13,127 bases of DNA, taken from the NCBI GenBank assembly GCA_025354065.1, contig JANXNM010000030.1, positions 1 through 13,127 on the forward strand, read 5' to 3'. Each line of letters starts with the position of its first letter. The first letter of the stretch is position 1. Source of the DNA: Synechococcales cyanobacterium 340R_concoct_173_sub (GTDB taxonomy: Bacteria > Cyanobacteriota > Cyanobacteriia > Leptolyngbyales > Leptolyngbyaceae). The notes beneath the pieces were generated by a model. That model did no database searches, was not told where the DNA came from, and worked only from the letters and a program-made list of their open reading frames with translations. This document shows, piece after piece, positions 1 to 7,553 of this stretch. The position numbers and the translations under genes were made by a program.

Positions 1-365
1 CTGTAAGTGATTTCGGCATTGCCCACAGCAGAGTTTGCAACGTAGGAAGTTCTAGCCGGAATCCTTTGGTTCAAGGTGAAGTTCTTTGCAGCAGCTTTAC
101 CTTGGTTTTTACCCTTGATGCGATAGCGCAACACTTCACCGGGATTAGCTGCTTGAGCATTGCCAGCTTGCCACTCTTCACCACTGCGACGTTCTGCAAT
201 TAATGAAAGTTTTACATCAGGGCGCTGGGCATTTTGGGCGATCGCAATTGCATCATTAAACAAAGAGCCAATTACGGGCATTTGATTCAACGGGCCAGAG
301 ATGGCAACAGCAGCAGCACTTACAACAGTCAATGCAAAGCGAGAAGTCAGGGGGAATCTAGCCAT
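1..365 (-). CDS. Secreted DUF11-like repeat protein, C-terminus cut by window edge
   Basis: The reading frame opens with ATG at 365 and runs off the window after 121 codons, so only the N-terminal part is visible. A Shine-Dalgarno-like GAGG lies 8 bases before the ATG. The first ~45 residues look like an export signal: a basic start (MARFPLTSRF) followed by an Ala/Val-rich stretch, ending near AIAIAQNA. After it comes a segment centred on NPGEVLRYRIKGKNQGKAAA and then an RTSYVANSAV-like stretch. This pattern is typical of DUF11/Ig-like envelope domains, in which a PGE-type start is followed by 'Y.I...N.G' strands. It lies 131 bases downstream of the 836-residue secreted protein on the same strand, so the two may be co-transcribed and act together at the cell surface. 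The exact role is unknown. The domain call is from pattern only, because most of the protein lies outside the window. Confidence 0.8.
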   Translation of the reverse strand, partial: MARFPLTSRFALTVVSAAAVAISGPLNQMPVIGSLFNDAIAIAQNAQRPDVKLSLIAERRSGEEWQAGNAQAANPGEVLRYRIKGKNQGKAAAKNFTLNQRIPARTSYVANSAVGNAEITY

Positions 366-496
366 GGGTTTATCCTCAAAAAGTTGATGATCAGGAAGGA
401 ATGTGGAAAATCAATCTAAGAAATACCCGATCGATTTCCCACAAGTTATTGAAAATTTAGATGTTCGAGATTTAGCGGCTCAAGACCGAGCAGAAT

Positions 497-3007
497 CTAG
501 TTAATCTTGCGTCGGAAGATGAATGTTCCTTGGGTTTGAGGCTGAATGATTACGCCCGGTTTGTGAACATATAGGGTTACGTCAGTCGCGGCTGTCGTTC
601 CAGTTTGTTCACCGCTTGGGGAATAGATCACGCTGGATGGTCCACCATAAGTGACAGACACAGAACCCATTGAGTGGCTCGTATCGATCACACCATTTAG
701 ATCCGTATCTTTAGCCCAAGTGTTTCCGCCATTCACGCCATCTTCTTGAATGGTGACATTCTTGGCATCTAGGGTTGCATTCCCCGTTCCAGTGGGTGCA
801 ATGGAGATGTTTTTATAGCGGATTCGGTATTCAATAAATCGACCCTTGGCACCCTTGCCAAAAAGCAGCGCACTATTTTGGGTCCAGTCTTGAATGAGCG
901 TTGCGCCATCTTTGTCCAGAACTCGCGCTTCCTTGACTAGTTGCAGGAACCCGGTGTAGACCCGATCGATCGTCCGGTTTTGGGTCGGCTCAAGCGCAGG
1001 AGTGCCAGGACGAGAATCGTTATTGACATCCTTGAATGCAAAGATCGGAATGGAGAAACCCTTTCCTGTGTCCGTCGAGAGAGGCGTATTAGGGGGAAGA
1101 TCCACAACCACGTTGTAGCTGACTGTTTGGCCCGGAGCTAGGGTTGGGATGATGATGGTACCACCAGAGGTATAGATGAAGTCCGTTCCATTAAAGGTGT
1201 AGACAGCAGGGGCAAGGTTGCCGTAGGTCAGGGTCACAGTTGTCCCCGATAGAGGCAATTGATCACCAGCTGTGGCTACAAATCCAGCTACATCCGGAAC
1301 CAACAATATATTGGTCAGAGGATCAGTCGTACTTGGGTTGCTCAGAGTGTTGGTGAAGGTTACAGGAGATGGATCGATTGTTGCACCCGGTACTGTAGTA
1401 GCCGGAATCGAACTGCTACGGTTGGTGAAGTCATCATTGTTATTGTTCGGACCAACGGCAGCGGGTAGACCATTCGGACCATTCAAGATTGCACCAGCCA
1501 GGGCGATCGTGGTGACGTTATCTTCCCCGTCTGGGCCTAAACCTGTGTTGTCATTATTATTATCAATGCCATCATTGGTTGCATTCGGACTACCGGATGG
1601 AATCGTGGTCGAACTTGGAGTTAAGGTTGCTGTGTTGCCAGGAGTACCATTGTCGTTGAAGTTACTAGGACTCTTATCTCCCGATTCATCGTAAATCAAT
1701 GGAGCTGTGGGTCCGGTGTTGCCTTGAGTCTGACCGAAGACTTGGGCAATATTCAGAACGTTGACCGGAACTGTTCCAGTAATACCGCTAGTGACGACTT
1801 TGAAGCCAAACCCAGTAATATCGGAACCTTCTGCAAGGGGAGTGGTGGTTGCGTTATAAATGAATCCGATCCGGGTTGCATTCGCATCAAAGGTTGTAAC
1901 CCAAGTTGCGGCAAGAGCAGAGGTCGATAACGGGGTAGTTGTATAGACAGCCGTCCAAGTTGCATTTGGCGTGACCACATCAGCAGCCGATGTGAGCTTC
2001 GTCAAGACAGGAATTGCGTCAGAAACAAGGACACGGTTCACTACGGTGCTATTAACGGTGATGGATGTCCCGACAAGCTTACCGGGAGTAATGCCCGCGC
2101 TGCCTGCTGGAGCCGCAGACTCAACCTTTAGACCTAAGCCATAACCGATTACATCGTCATTTAATGTAGTTGTTAAGTTCGGAACATAGCTGGTACGGGT
2201 CTTTAAAATGGTGGCAAGTGCTTGCGACTGGGAACCGACTTTCACGGTTTGAGTGCCAGATGATTCTTTTTCATCAGCGACTGGTCCTGCAGAAGAACCT
2301 GTTTCACTGGTGTAATCAACGGTACGGACTTCATCCGCTAATGCACCATCGGTACTATCATTTTGGTTTTGGGTCGCAGGGGAGTTATCATTTGCACCTG
2401 TGTTACCCAATCGAACTGTGACATCAGCACCAGATGCGGCCAAATTATTAATGGTGGTTGGCACGTTAACGACCAACGAGTAACCCGCTGGAATTACACC
2501 GATCGGACTACCATCAACCGACAGCATTCCGGGAATTGCACTAGTTTTCGCGGCACCTGCGGTCACGGTAATCGGTGCAGGGAAGTCAACGCGAGTTCCA
2601 TCAGGCTTAATGTAGCCTTTAATTTGAACCACGGTTGCCGCTGCTGGACCTGTGACTGAAGGGGCGGATGGAAGGTAAAACTCAGTCGTATCGTTACCGA
2701 CGTTAGTGACTTTGAATTCGTAGTCAACAATGTCGTTAACTCCGACAGTTCCACCGTTACGATCGATCGTTGAAAGTCCAGTCACAGTTACGCCCGCAAC
2801 CTCCGCTACAGTCACTCTGACCGTGTTAGAAGTTGCATTAAACGTAGCTCCTGCGGGATCTTCGTAAGTTGCGGTTGCAGTGTTATCAATGGGAGTCCCG
2901 GCGGCTGTTCCATCTGCAAAGGCTGGAGCTGCGATCGCACCCAATCCACTCACTAATAATGTTGCTGCCAGTAGACGCTGGAAAACTGAAGAAGTCTTGC
3001 CGTTCAT
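497..3007 (-). CDS. Large secreted surface protein with DUF11/Ig-like repeats
   Basis: This is an 836-residue protein starting at ATG 3007. Residues 1-31 form a classical signal peptide (MNGKTSSVFQ, hydrophobic core, AFA cleavage site before DGTAAG). The mature chain is rich in Thr, Asn, Gly, Val and Ala and contains no cysteine. Beta-sandwich-like modules can be seen at about 35-110 (VNDIVDYEFKVTNVGN), 255-425, 535-650 (LAPGQTVSYNVVVDLPPN) and 690-830 (RFIEYRIRYKNIS). These resemble the DUF11 or 'conserved repeat' domains of cyanobacterial and other bacterial envelope proteins. An Asn/Asp-rich linker at about 441-530 (DGIDNNNDNTG, PNNNNDD) and a DTDLNGVIDTS stretch at 767-777 look like calcium-binding loops. 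No sorting signal or membrane anchor is visible at the C-terminus (FIFRRKIN). A role in the outer layer or cell surface is inferred. A long AT-rich region precedes it and another DUF11-like gene follows it. Confidence 0.88.
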   Translation of the reverse strand: MNGKTSSVFQRLLAATLLVSGLGAIAAPAFADGTAAGTPIDNTATATYEDPAGATFNATSNTVRVTVAEVAGVTVTGLSTIDRNGGTVGVNDIVDYEFKVTNVGNDTTEFYLPSAPSVTGPAAATVVQIKGYIKPDGTRVDFPAPITVTAGAAKTSAIPGMLSVDGSPIGVIPAGYSLVVNVPTTINNLAASGADVTVRLGNTGANDNSPATQNQNDSTDGALADEVRTVDYTSETGSSAGPVADEKESSGTQTVKVGSQSQALATILKTRTSYVPNLTTTLNDDVIGYGLGLKVESAAPAGSAGITPGKLVGTSITVNSTVVNRVLVSDAIPVLTKLTSAADVVTPNATWTAVYTTTPLSTSALAATWVTTFDANATRIGFIYNATTTPLAEGSDITGFGFKVVTSGITGTVPVNVLNIAQVFGQTQGNTGPTAPLIYDESGDKSPSNFNDNGTPGNTATLTPSSTTIPSGSPNATNDGIDNNNDNTGLGPDGEDNVTTIALAGAILNGPNGLPAAVGPNNNNDDFTNRSSSIPATTVPGATIDPSPVTFTNTLSNPSTTDPLTNILLVPDVAGFVATAGDQLPLSGTTVTLTYGNLAPAVYTFNGTDFIYTSGGTIIIPTLAPGQTVSYNVVVDLPPNTPLSTDTGKGFSIPIFAFKDVNNDSRPGTPALEPTQNRTIDRVYTGFLQLVKEARVLDKDGATLIQDWTQNSALLFGKGAKGRFIEYRIRYKNISIAPTGTGNATLDAKNVTIQEDGVNGGNTWAKDTDLNGVIDTSHSMGSVSVTYGGPSSVIYSPSGEQTGTTAATDVTLYVHKPGVIIQPQTQGTFIFRRKIN

Positions 3008-3078
3008 AAGTTCAAATACTCAGTATCAAGGAATGGATTAGGACATGCCAAAGAAGGCTAGAAACGAGCAAAACTCAC

Positions 3079-3106
3079 AATGTAGAAGTTCAGTAAATTC
3101 TCTCAA
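3079..3106 (-). promoter_or_regulatory. Candidate sigma-70-type promoter of the surface-protein gene
   Basis: Read on the minus strand, TTGAGA (3106-3101) and TACATT (3084-3079) are separated by 16 bases, about 70 bases upstream of the ATG at 3007. This matches the bacterial -35/-10 layout, but the region is AT-rich and chance matches are likely. No transcript data support it. Confidence 0.28.
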
Positions 3107-3420
3107 GAACCAACATCTAATCTATTGTCATTAGCGTATTCTGCCCAAAAGAGAATCGAAATTCACAATAAACAAATTCTGTAAATTCATTTAGAAAGCA
3201 GCATTCAGCCTTATTGCGATGAACCATTATGATCAATATAGATTACACATTAAACCACCAAAATACAACAGAATATATATATTTATTGTTTAAATAGTAA
3301 AATGTGTCAAATTTATGATTTTTAAATTAGTAAAAGTGAACTTTTAGCGCTTTTCATGCTATGCTCTCTTGCTTAAAAATATGTGTTTTTACAGTCATTT
3401 AAACAACTTTAAAGACAGAT

Positions 3421-3463
3421 TAAAAAAACTCCCGTAAAAATACGGATGCACTCTTACGAGAGT
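3421..3463 (-). terminator. Intrinsic terminator downstream of asnS
   Basis: On the minus strand ACTCTCGTAA (3463-3454) can pair over 10 positions, with one G-U pair, with TTACGGGAGT (3437-3428). A run of seven T (3428-3422) overlaps and follows the stem. The same bases can instead form two small perfect hairpins: ACTCT/AGAGT around a 4-base loop (3450-3463) and CCGTA/TACGG around a 4-base loop (3432-3445). It sits about 84 bases past the asnS stop, as expected for the end of that transcript, and would insulate the surface-protein gene downstream. Confidence 0.75.
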
Positions 3464-3546
3464 AAATTCTGCTTAATTTTTAGAAGATTTAGAACTGTGT
3501 CAACATTGTGCGCGAGATTGAGAGACATTATGCGCGACGGATTGTT

Positions 3547-4953
3547 TTAAAACTCGACATTCATGGGAGTACGCGGAAAAGGAATCACATCCCGAATATT
3601 CGCCATCCCCGTCATAAACTGCACCAGCCGCTCAAAGCCAAGGCCAAAACCTGCATGGGGCACAGTGCCATAACGTCGCAAGTCTAAGTACCACCAGTAA
3701 ACTTCTGGATCAAGTCCCTGGGCACGAATCCGAGATTCCAAGACATCTAGGCGCTCCTCACGCTGCGATCCACCAATAATTTCCCCAATCTTCGGAGCCA
3801 AAATATCCATCGCTGAAACCGTTTTGCCTCCATCATCTAAACGCATATAAAAGGCTTTGATACCTGTCGGGTAGTTAGTAACAATTACAGGCTTTTTAAA
3901 ATACTCTTCAGCCAGCCAGCGCTCATGCTCGGATTGCATATCAATCCCCCAGGCCACTGGATATTCAAAAGATTTGTTAGATTTCTCTAGAAGATCGATC
4001 GCTTCCGTATAAGTCACACGAGCAAATTCACTATTGATAATATTGTTGGCTGTATCTAAAACACTATCGTCAATGCGCTGCTGGAAAAACTCCATATCTT
4101 CTTGGCAATTTTCCATCACATGTTTAAATACATATTTCAGAAATGCCTCCGCCAAATCCATATCACCTTTCAAATCACAAAAAGCCATCTCCGGCTCCAC
4201 CATCCAGAATTCAGCAAGATGTCGAGATGTGTTTGAATTCTCCGCTCGGAAGGTCGGACCAAACGTATAGACATCACTGAATGCCATGGCCATAATTTCG
4301 GCTTCGAGTTGACCGCTAACCGTGAGATAGGTCGGTTTACCAAAGAAGTCTTGGCTAAAGTCTACTTTGCCTTCTTTAATGGGCAACTTGTTTAAATCAA
4401 ATCGCGTCACCGAAAACATTTCCCCGGCCCCTTCACAATCACTCGCGGTTAATATTGGCGTATGCACCCATAAAAATCCGCGTTCTTGGAAAAATTGATG
4501 GACCGCTGCTGCACAAGCATTTCGGACTCTAAATACAGCGCTTAAGGTGTTGGTGCGCGATCGTAAATGCCCAATGTCGCGCAGAAATTCAAACGAATGA
4601 CGTTTCTTTTGCAATGGATAGGTCTCTGGGTCAGCCTCACCATGAACCACAAGAGCGATCGCTTGCATTTCAAGGCGTTGACCTTTACCGGGAGAGGGCA
4701 CCAGTTTGCCTTCAATTTCAACCGAGGCTCCGGTATTAATGCGCTTAATCGATTCGGCATAGCCCACGATCGCGTCACTCACCACCACTTGCAATCCTGC
4801 CATCGAGGAGCCGTCATTCACTTCAATAAACGTAAAAGTCTTTTGTTCACGCTTAGTCCGAACCCAACCGCGAATGATAACCGTGGTATCGGGTTCGCCG
4901 CTACGAAGGACTTGGGAAATACGGAAAACGGAGCTTTGAGTCGGCTGAGTCAT
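3547..4953 (-). CDS. asnS: Asparaginyl-tRNA synthetase
   Basis: This cytoplasmic class IIb enzyme charges tRNA-Asn with asparagine using ATP. The 468-residue length fits bacterial AsnRS. An N-terminal OB-fold anticodon-binding domain spans about 24-104 ([20 protein letters not shown]). The catalytic core follows. Motif 1 is around 153-168 ([16 protein letters not shown]). Motif 2 is at 235-255, with FRAEN and [12 protein letters not shown]. Motif 3 is at 436-461 (GFGLGFERL then RDVIPFPR). The ending RTPMNVEF and the asparaginyl-type motif 3 separate it from AspRS and LysRS. ATG at 4953 gives the usual N-terminus, although no strong Shine-Dalgarno is seen. A terminator follows at 3421-3463, so it appears to be transcribed alone. 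Having AsnRS means the cell can make Asn-tRNA directly; whether it also has the indirect GatCAB route cannot be told from this window. Confidence 0.97.
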   Translation of the reverse strand: MTQPTQSSVFRISQVLRSGEPDTTVIIRGWVRTKREQKTFTFIEVNDGSSMAGLQVVVSDAIVGYAESIKRINTGASVEIEGKLVPSPGKGQRLEMQAIALVVHGEADPETYPLQKKRHSFEFLRDIGHLRSRTNTLSAVFRVRNACAAAVHQFFQERGFLWVHTPILTASDCEGAGEMFSVTRFDLNKLPIKEGKVDFSQDFFGKPTYLTVSGQLEAEIMAMAFSDVYTFGPTFRAENSNTSRHLAEFWMVEPEMAFCDLKGDMDLAEAFLKYVFKHVMENCQEDMEFFQQRIDDSVLDTANNIINSEFARVTYTEAIDLLEKSNKSFEYPVAWGIDMQSEHERWLAEEYFKKPVIVTNYPTGIKAFYMRLDDGGKTVSAMDILAPKIGEIIGGSQREERLDVLESRIRAQGLDPEVYWWYLDLRRYGTVPHAGFGLGFERLVQFMTGMANIRDVIPFPRTPMNVEF

Positions 4954-5032
4954 GGAAAAACCGCGCTACACATCTACTAGAAGAGATTATGGATCATAAT
5001 GTGAAATAGGGATTAATTGGGGAGATTGAGAG

Positions 5033-5277
5033 ATGCAAACCATCAAGGCCACAAGGCTGAAGCATTGAAATGTGCTGGAATATCGCCGCATGACTGATTT
5101 GGGAATTCTCAATCCAGATGAACGAACAGAATTGATTTCAGGACAAATTTTATTTAGGGATGCCAAAGGAACGCCCCATATATCCCCACATATGTATTGG
5201 CTCTTCGTTTACTGACAGTGGCGGTTTTATTTAATCTGCATTCCTTAGATAAATCTGAATTACTTCAGCGGTTCTGA
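5033..5277 (+). pseudogene. Decayed Uma2-family (PD-(D/E)XK-like) gene
   Basis: The plus strand opens with ATG at 5033 (MQTIKATRLKH) and meets an in-frame TGA at 5066-5068, where family members typically have Trp ('KKWT..EYHRM'). Past this stop, in the same frame, comes VLEYRRMTDLGILNPDERTE, then LISGQILFRDAKGTPH. This matches the N-terminal half of cyanobacterial Uma2 (DUF820) proteins, whose usual pattern is 'EYHRM...GIL...DRVELIEGQI....GTPH'. Around 5180-5190 the family-like reading moves to the next frame (LALRLLTVAVLFNLHSLD) and stops at 5277. The ~110 or more C-terminal residues of a ~190-residue family member, including most of the nuclease core, are missing. A nonsense change, a frameshift and a truncation together make this a dead copy. 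Its end overlaps the stop of the minus-strand gene at 5260. The family name is from memory of its consensus. Confidence 0.7.
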
Positions 5278-5682
5278 GCGCGGCTGTTCCAACCGGATGG
5301 GAGACTGATTTGAGTCGGGAACCGATCGCATTCCCATCGCCCACGTCGTGAGTCCCCAACCGACCAAAATGCCCATGCCCCCAAAACGTACAATCTGCCA
5401 AAAATACTCACGGAGTCCCAACCAAGACACCAATTGACTTTCAAGACGCATTTCTACGTCATCCAGTTCAGCCTCTAGTCTTTTTAACTCTGCCTTTAGC
5501 TCCGGTCGGCTTGTTTTTAGGTCTTGGTGTTTCGCTTGCAGTTGATCTCTAAGTACTTCGTCGGCTTGCACTTGATCATACCGATCGCGAAATTCAGCAA
5601 TGGTTTGCTCTAGCTCCAGAAGAGCCGTACCGATTTCATCAGAATTGGGCGCGATCGGCAAAGGGGCAGACTCAGACGGCAT
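5260..5682 (-). CDS. Coiled-coil protein with C-terminal membrane helix
   Basis: This is a 140-residue protein read from ATG at 5682. A longer frame extends upstream to 5859, but it would run through the divergent gene on the plus strand, so the shorter start is chosen. No clear ribosome-binding site is visible. The N-terminal ~15 residues are Pro/Ser-rich. Residues ~17-85 are strongly helical and charged, with heptad-like Leu spacing (LLELEQTIAEF, LKAELKRLEAELDDVEMRLE), so a coiled coil is likely. A hydrophobic segment follows (IVRFGGMGILVGWGLTTWAMG), probably one membrane span, and a short polar tail (LEQPRSEPLK). It resembles a conserved cyanobacterial hypothetical family without known function. 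Its start lies 34 bases from the divergent gene at 5717, so the two share a promoter region. Confidence 0.8.
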   Translation of the reverse strand: MPSESAPLPIAPNSDEIGTALLELEQTIAEFRDRYDQVQADEVLRDQLQAKHQDLKTSRPELKAELKRLEAELDDVEMRLESQLVSWLGLREYFWQIVRFGGMGILVGWGLTTWAMGMRSVPDSNQSPIRLEQPRSEPLK

Positions 5683-5716
5683 AATAAAAGAAGAATTAAG
5701 AGCTTGATTAAAATCT

Positions 5717-5983
5717 ATGACACAATTCACAACCCGTAACGCTGTCAACGTCGATTTAGGCACAGACCCGATCGAACTGGCCCAAGCCCTAGCCCAAACC
5801 TTGGCTATTGGCCACAAAGACTGGCATCGGCTCCAAGCTAATCGTTCAGCTCGGGCCAAGGAGCAAGCAGCGGTGGCATTAGTCTATTTGCTTAAAGGAG
5901 ACAACGACCAAGCCTTAGCCCATCTTCAACAAGCAGCAGGATGGCTCGATCGATCGATTTCGTCTCCTGGCTGTCCCCATTAG
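5717..5983 (+). CDS. Small conserved cyanobacterial helical protein (DUF6439-like)
   Basis: This is an 88-residue soluble protein, predicted to be mostly helical: DPIELAQALAQTLAIGHKDW, then HRLQANRSARAKEQAAVALV, a GDNDQALAHLQQAAGWLDRS helix and a short Ser/Pro/Cys tail. The pattern 'W.RL..NR.ARA.EQAA.AL..LLKG....AL..L.QA.GWLDRSI' is one I associate with a small cyanobacteria-restricted family, DUF6439, of unknown function; the family number is from memory. The helix-turn-helix repeat of the second half is TPR-like. The ATG at 5717 is preceded by TTAAAATCT and has no obvious Shine-Dalgarno. It is divergent from the coiled-coil membrane protein with 34 bases between the starts, which suggests shared control. 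Confidence 0.82.
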   Translation: MTQFTTRNAVNVDLGTDPIELAQALAQTLAIGHKDWHRLQANRSARAKEQAAVALVYLLKGDNDQALAHLQQAAGWLDRSISSPGCPH

Positions 5984-5998
5984 ACTTGGAAGAATAAT

Positions 5999-6238
5999 CT
6001 ACGCTTTTCGGCTTAGAAGAAGTCTGCGGCTATTTCGGGTTTGCTGCTGATGACACACCATGACGCAAGACACATTGGCAATGCGCGAGGAATAGTTACC
6101 GGGTGCCGTTGAACTGGACGTTGCACCCGCCATAGGCTGACAGAGCAGCGTCAACAGACAAGAACAACCTGCCAACAAGACTAAATCAAGCTGACGATGA
6201 TTAAAGGATAAGAAATGATGCGCTAACCGATGGGTCAT
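5999..6238 (-). CDS. Doubtful small ORF with signal-peptide-like N-terminus
   Basis: A 79-residue frame starts at ATG 6238; a TTG start at 6274 would add 12 residues. It has a hydrophobic stretch (LDLVLLAGCSCLLTLLCQPM) ending in AGA before TSSSTAPGNY, as in an exported protein. A short Ser/Arg/Gln-rich tail follows. No ribosome-binding site is convincing and I recognise no family. It lies 90 bases downstream of the anti-sigma kinase on the same strand. It could equally be chance coding; nothing else is visible in 5984-6328. Confidence 0.28.
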   Translation of the reverse strand: MTHRLAHHFLSFNHRQLDLVLLAGCSCLLTLLCQPMAGATSSSTAPGNYSSRIANVSCVMVCHQQQTRNSRRLLLSRKA

Positions 6239-6328
6239 GAACGGGTACGGATGGGGGGACGTTTCTGGAGACAAGATACCCTAATTTTAGCCAACTTGCT
6301 CAGAGATAAGAGATCGTTGGACGGTCAT

Positions 6329-6775
6329 TTAGGTAAGAATCGGCGATCGCGACGTGAATCGCATCTTCTTACAAAGACGTAACTGAGTACCGCAAGGGTT
6401 CCACTGAACTTGATCAAAAACTTGATGCAATATAAATAAGCCACGCCCTGATTCAGTATCATCATGGAGCGTTCCTTCTAGATTAGATTTACAAGCATCT
6501 GGCGGCGTAAACCCAGCACCTTGATCGCAAATAATCCACTCGCACCGATCGTCACTGTGGGAAAACAATACCGAAATGCTTTTACTTGGGTCGAGTTTAT
6601 TTCCATGTTTTGCTGCATTTACTAATGCCTCTTGTAACCCCAAATGCACCTCAGCGTGCCAATGGGACGGAATACAATCAAGCAACAGCTCTAAAACAGG
6701 TAACAGATAGAGCGTTGACGTAAAACTAACCGTCATCGCCGATCGCCCAGTTATTCGAGTTAATTTCGCGAACAC
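6329..6775 (-). CDS. RsbW-like anti-sigma factor / serine kinase (HATPase)
   Basis: This 148-residue protein has a GHKL-type ATPase fold, as in anti-sigma factors such as RsbW and SpoIIAB, which bind a sigma factor or phosphorylate an anti-anti-sigma partner on serine. The N box is LQEALVNAAKHGN (47-59), with Glu49, Asn53 and His57. The G1 box is DQGAGF (84-89). The G2 box is ESGRGLFIL (108-116). No membrane or sensor domain is present, so it is a free-standing cytosolic switch protein. GTG at 6775 is chosen because GGAG (6785-6782) lies 6 bases before it; the internal ATG at 6736 has no such site. No partner anti-anti-sigma (STAS) or PP2C phosphatase gene is in the window, so its target is unknown. 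Confidence 0.85.
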   Translation of the reverse strand: MFAKLTRITGRSAMTVSFTSTLYLLPVLELLLDCIPSHWHAEVHLGLQEALVNAAKHGNKLDPSKSISVLFSHSDDRCEWIICDQGAGFTPPDACKSNLEGTLHDDTESGRGLFILHQVFDQVQWNPCGTQLRLCKKMRFTSRSPILT

Positions 6776-6781
6776 AGTAAA

Positions 6782-6785
6782 CTCC
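6782..6785 (-). promoter_or_regulatory. Ribosome-binding site deciding the GTG start of the anti-sigma kinase
   Basis: GGAG on the minus strand sits 6 bases before GTG 6775-6773. The alternative ATG at 6736 is preceded by CTGGGCGATCGGCG, with no comparable site, so the GTG start is preferred. Confidence 0.6.
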
Positions 6786-6904
6786 GTATCACTAAATCAA
6801 CAACATATCCACTCCACATATGTCAATCCTACATGAACTTTAGGAAGAGATTTGATATTTTCCGGGGATCGCATTTTTACTTTCAAAATAATATTAAATA
6901 AAAC

Positions 6905-7468
6905 TTAAATCGATCGAAGTGATGTTTGTTGGACTTGACGGTTTAACGATCGCAGGTCTTGATGAAGCTTAGCTACAAGATCGCGGTTGGTTGGGTTGGT
7001 GGCGAGGGCTTTTTGCAGATAGCGTAGGGCTTGAGGGTAGCGACGATCGCGCATGAGACAACGACCCTGTTGTTGGTAGGCAATAGCACACCACTGCTGG
7101 ATTTCGAGATCGTCCGGCAGCTTCGAGATCAACGCCTCCACTAGGGCGATCGCAGTGGCAAAGCGTTGTTGAGTAAATAACTCGCGCAATCGTGCATAGG
7201 CATTGTATTTCAGTAAATTTTCTGGGGTTTTAGGAAAGGCCGCAGAAGCCGGATTTTTTGTGGGGCTTGGAGCAGTATGGGCTAGAAGATGTTTGTAGGC
7301 GATCGTGATCGTGACAAAAATATCCGACGCGGTTTGATTAGACTTAGTTTGATGCGCTGTGGTATCAGGATGGTGTTGACGTGCCAAAAGCCGATAAGCC
7401 TGTTTGACTTGTTCGCGGGATGCACCCGGTTTTAGCCCAAGCGATCGATAATAATCCTCCAATCTCAT
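6905..7468 (-). CDS. J-domain (DnaJ-like) protein with TPR-like C-terminus
   Basis: This 187-residue protein would recruit and stimulate an Hsp70 (DnaK). The J domain occupies about 2-68: DYYRSLGLKPGASREQVKQA, then the AYRLLARQHHPD helix with the catalytic HPD at 33-35. The usual 'F..I..AY..L' end is present as FVTITIAYKHLL. After a Pro/Ser/Ala linker, residues ~95-170 form helical repeats (LRELFTQQRFATAIALVEAL, RRYPQALRYLQKALATNPTN) like tetratricopeptide repeats. It lacks the Gly/Phe and zinc-finger regions of a full DnaJ, so it is a type III J protein, probably dedicated to particular clients. ATG at 7468 is preferred over TTG at 7474; AGG lies 6 bases before it. It lies downstream of clpP on the same strand, with a terminator between them. 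Confidence 0.86.
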   Translation of the reverse strand: MRLEDYYRSLGLKPGASREQVKQAYRLLARQHHPDTTAHQTKSNQTASDIFVTITIAYKHLLAHTAPSPTKNPASAAFPKTPENLLKYNAYARLRELFTQQRFATAIALVEALISKLPDDLEIQQWCAIAYQQQGRCLMRDRRYPQALRYLQKALATNPTNRDLVAKLHQDLRSLNRQVQQTSLRSI

Positions 7469-7488
7469 AGGCAACCTAAACCCTGATC

Positions 7489-7526
7489 AAAATAAAATGG
7501 CAGAACTCAATATATGAATTCTGCCA
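7489..7526 (-). terminator. Intrinsic terminator of the clpR-clpP operon
   Basis: On the minus strand TGGCAGAA (7526-7519) pairs perfectly over 8 bases with TTCTGCCA (7505-7498) around a 13-base AT-rich loop, followed by TTTTATTTT (7497-7489). It begins 28 bases after the clpP stop and lies just before the J-domain gene start, so that gene probably needs its own promoter or read-through. Confidence 0.8.
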
Positions 7527-7553
7527 CCTCTTTCTAGATTTGGACGGAAAACC

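Larger units (their letters stand above)
3008..3546. other. AT-rich intergenic region between asnS and the surface-protein gene
   Basis: No convincing gene is present in these 539 bases on either strand. About 3140-3420 is very AT-rich, with runs such as ATATATATATTTATTG near 3273, which fits a long untranslated leader or promoter region for the minus-strand surface-protein gene at 3007. The right part holds the asnS terminator (3421-3463). An imperfect direct repeat of TGCGCGA with flanking ATT occurs near 3505-3540, just after the asnS stop; its meaning is unknown. Confidence 0.6.

Noticed and set aside
1272..1694. 140-codon plus-strand frame opposite the large surface-protein gene
   Set aside because: It is a mirror of the Thr/Val/Gly-rich coding strand, has low-complexity Val/Leu/Pro composition and lacks a ribosome-binding site.
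3505..3540. TGCGCGA repeat near the asnS stop as a second terminator
   Set aside because: The copies are direct, not inverted, so they do not form a useful stem beyond GCGC, and no T-tract follows.
5683..5859. Longer N-terminus for the coiled-coil membrane protein
   Set aside because: It would overlap most of the plus-strand gene at 5717-5983 and adds a Trp/Arg-rich segment unlike the rest; ATG 5682 is the better start.
6803..6823. ACATAT/ATATGT inverted repeat as the J-domain gene terminator
   Set aside because: The stem is weak and AT-only apart from one C-G pair, and no T-tract follows on the minus strand.
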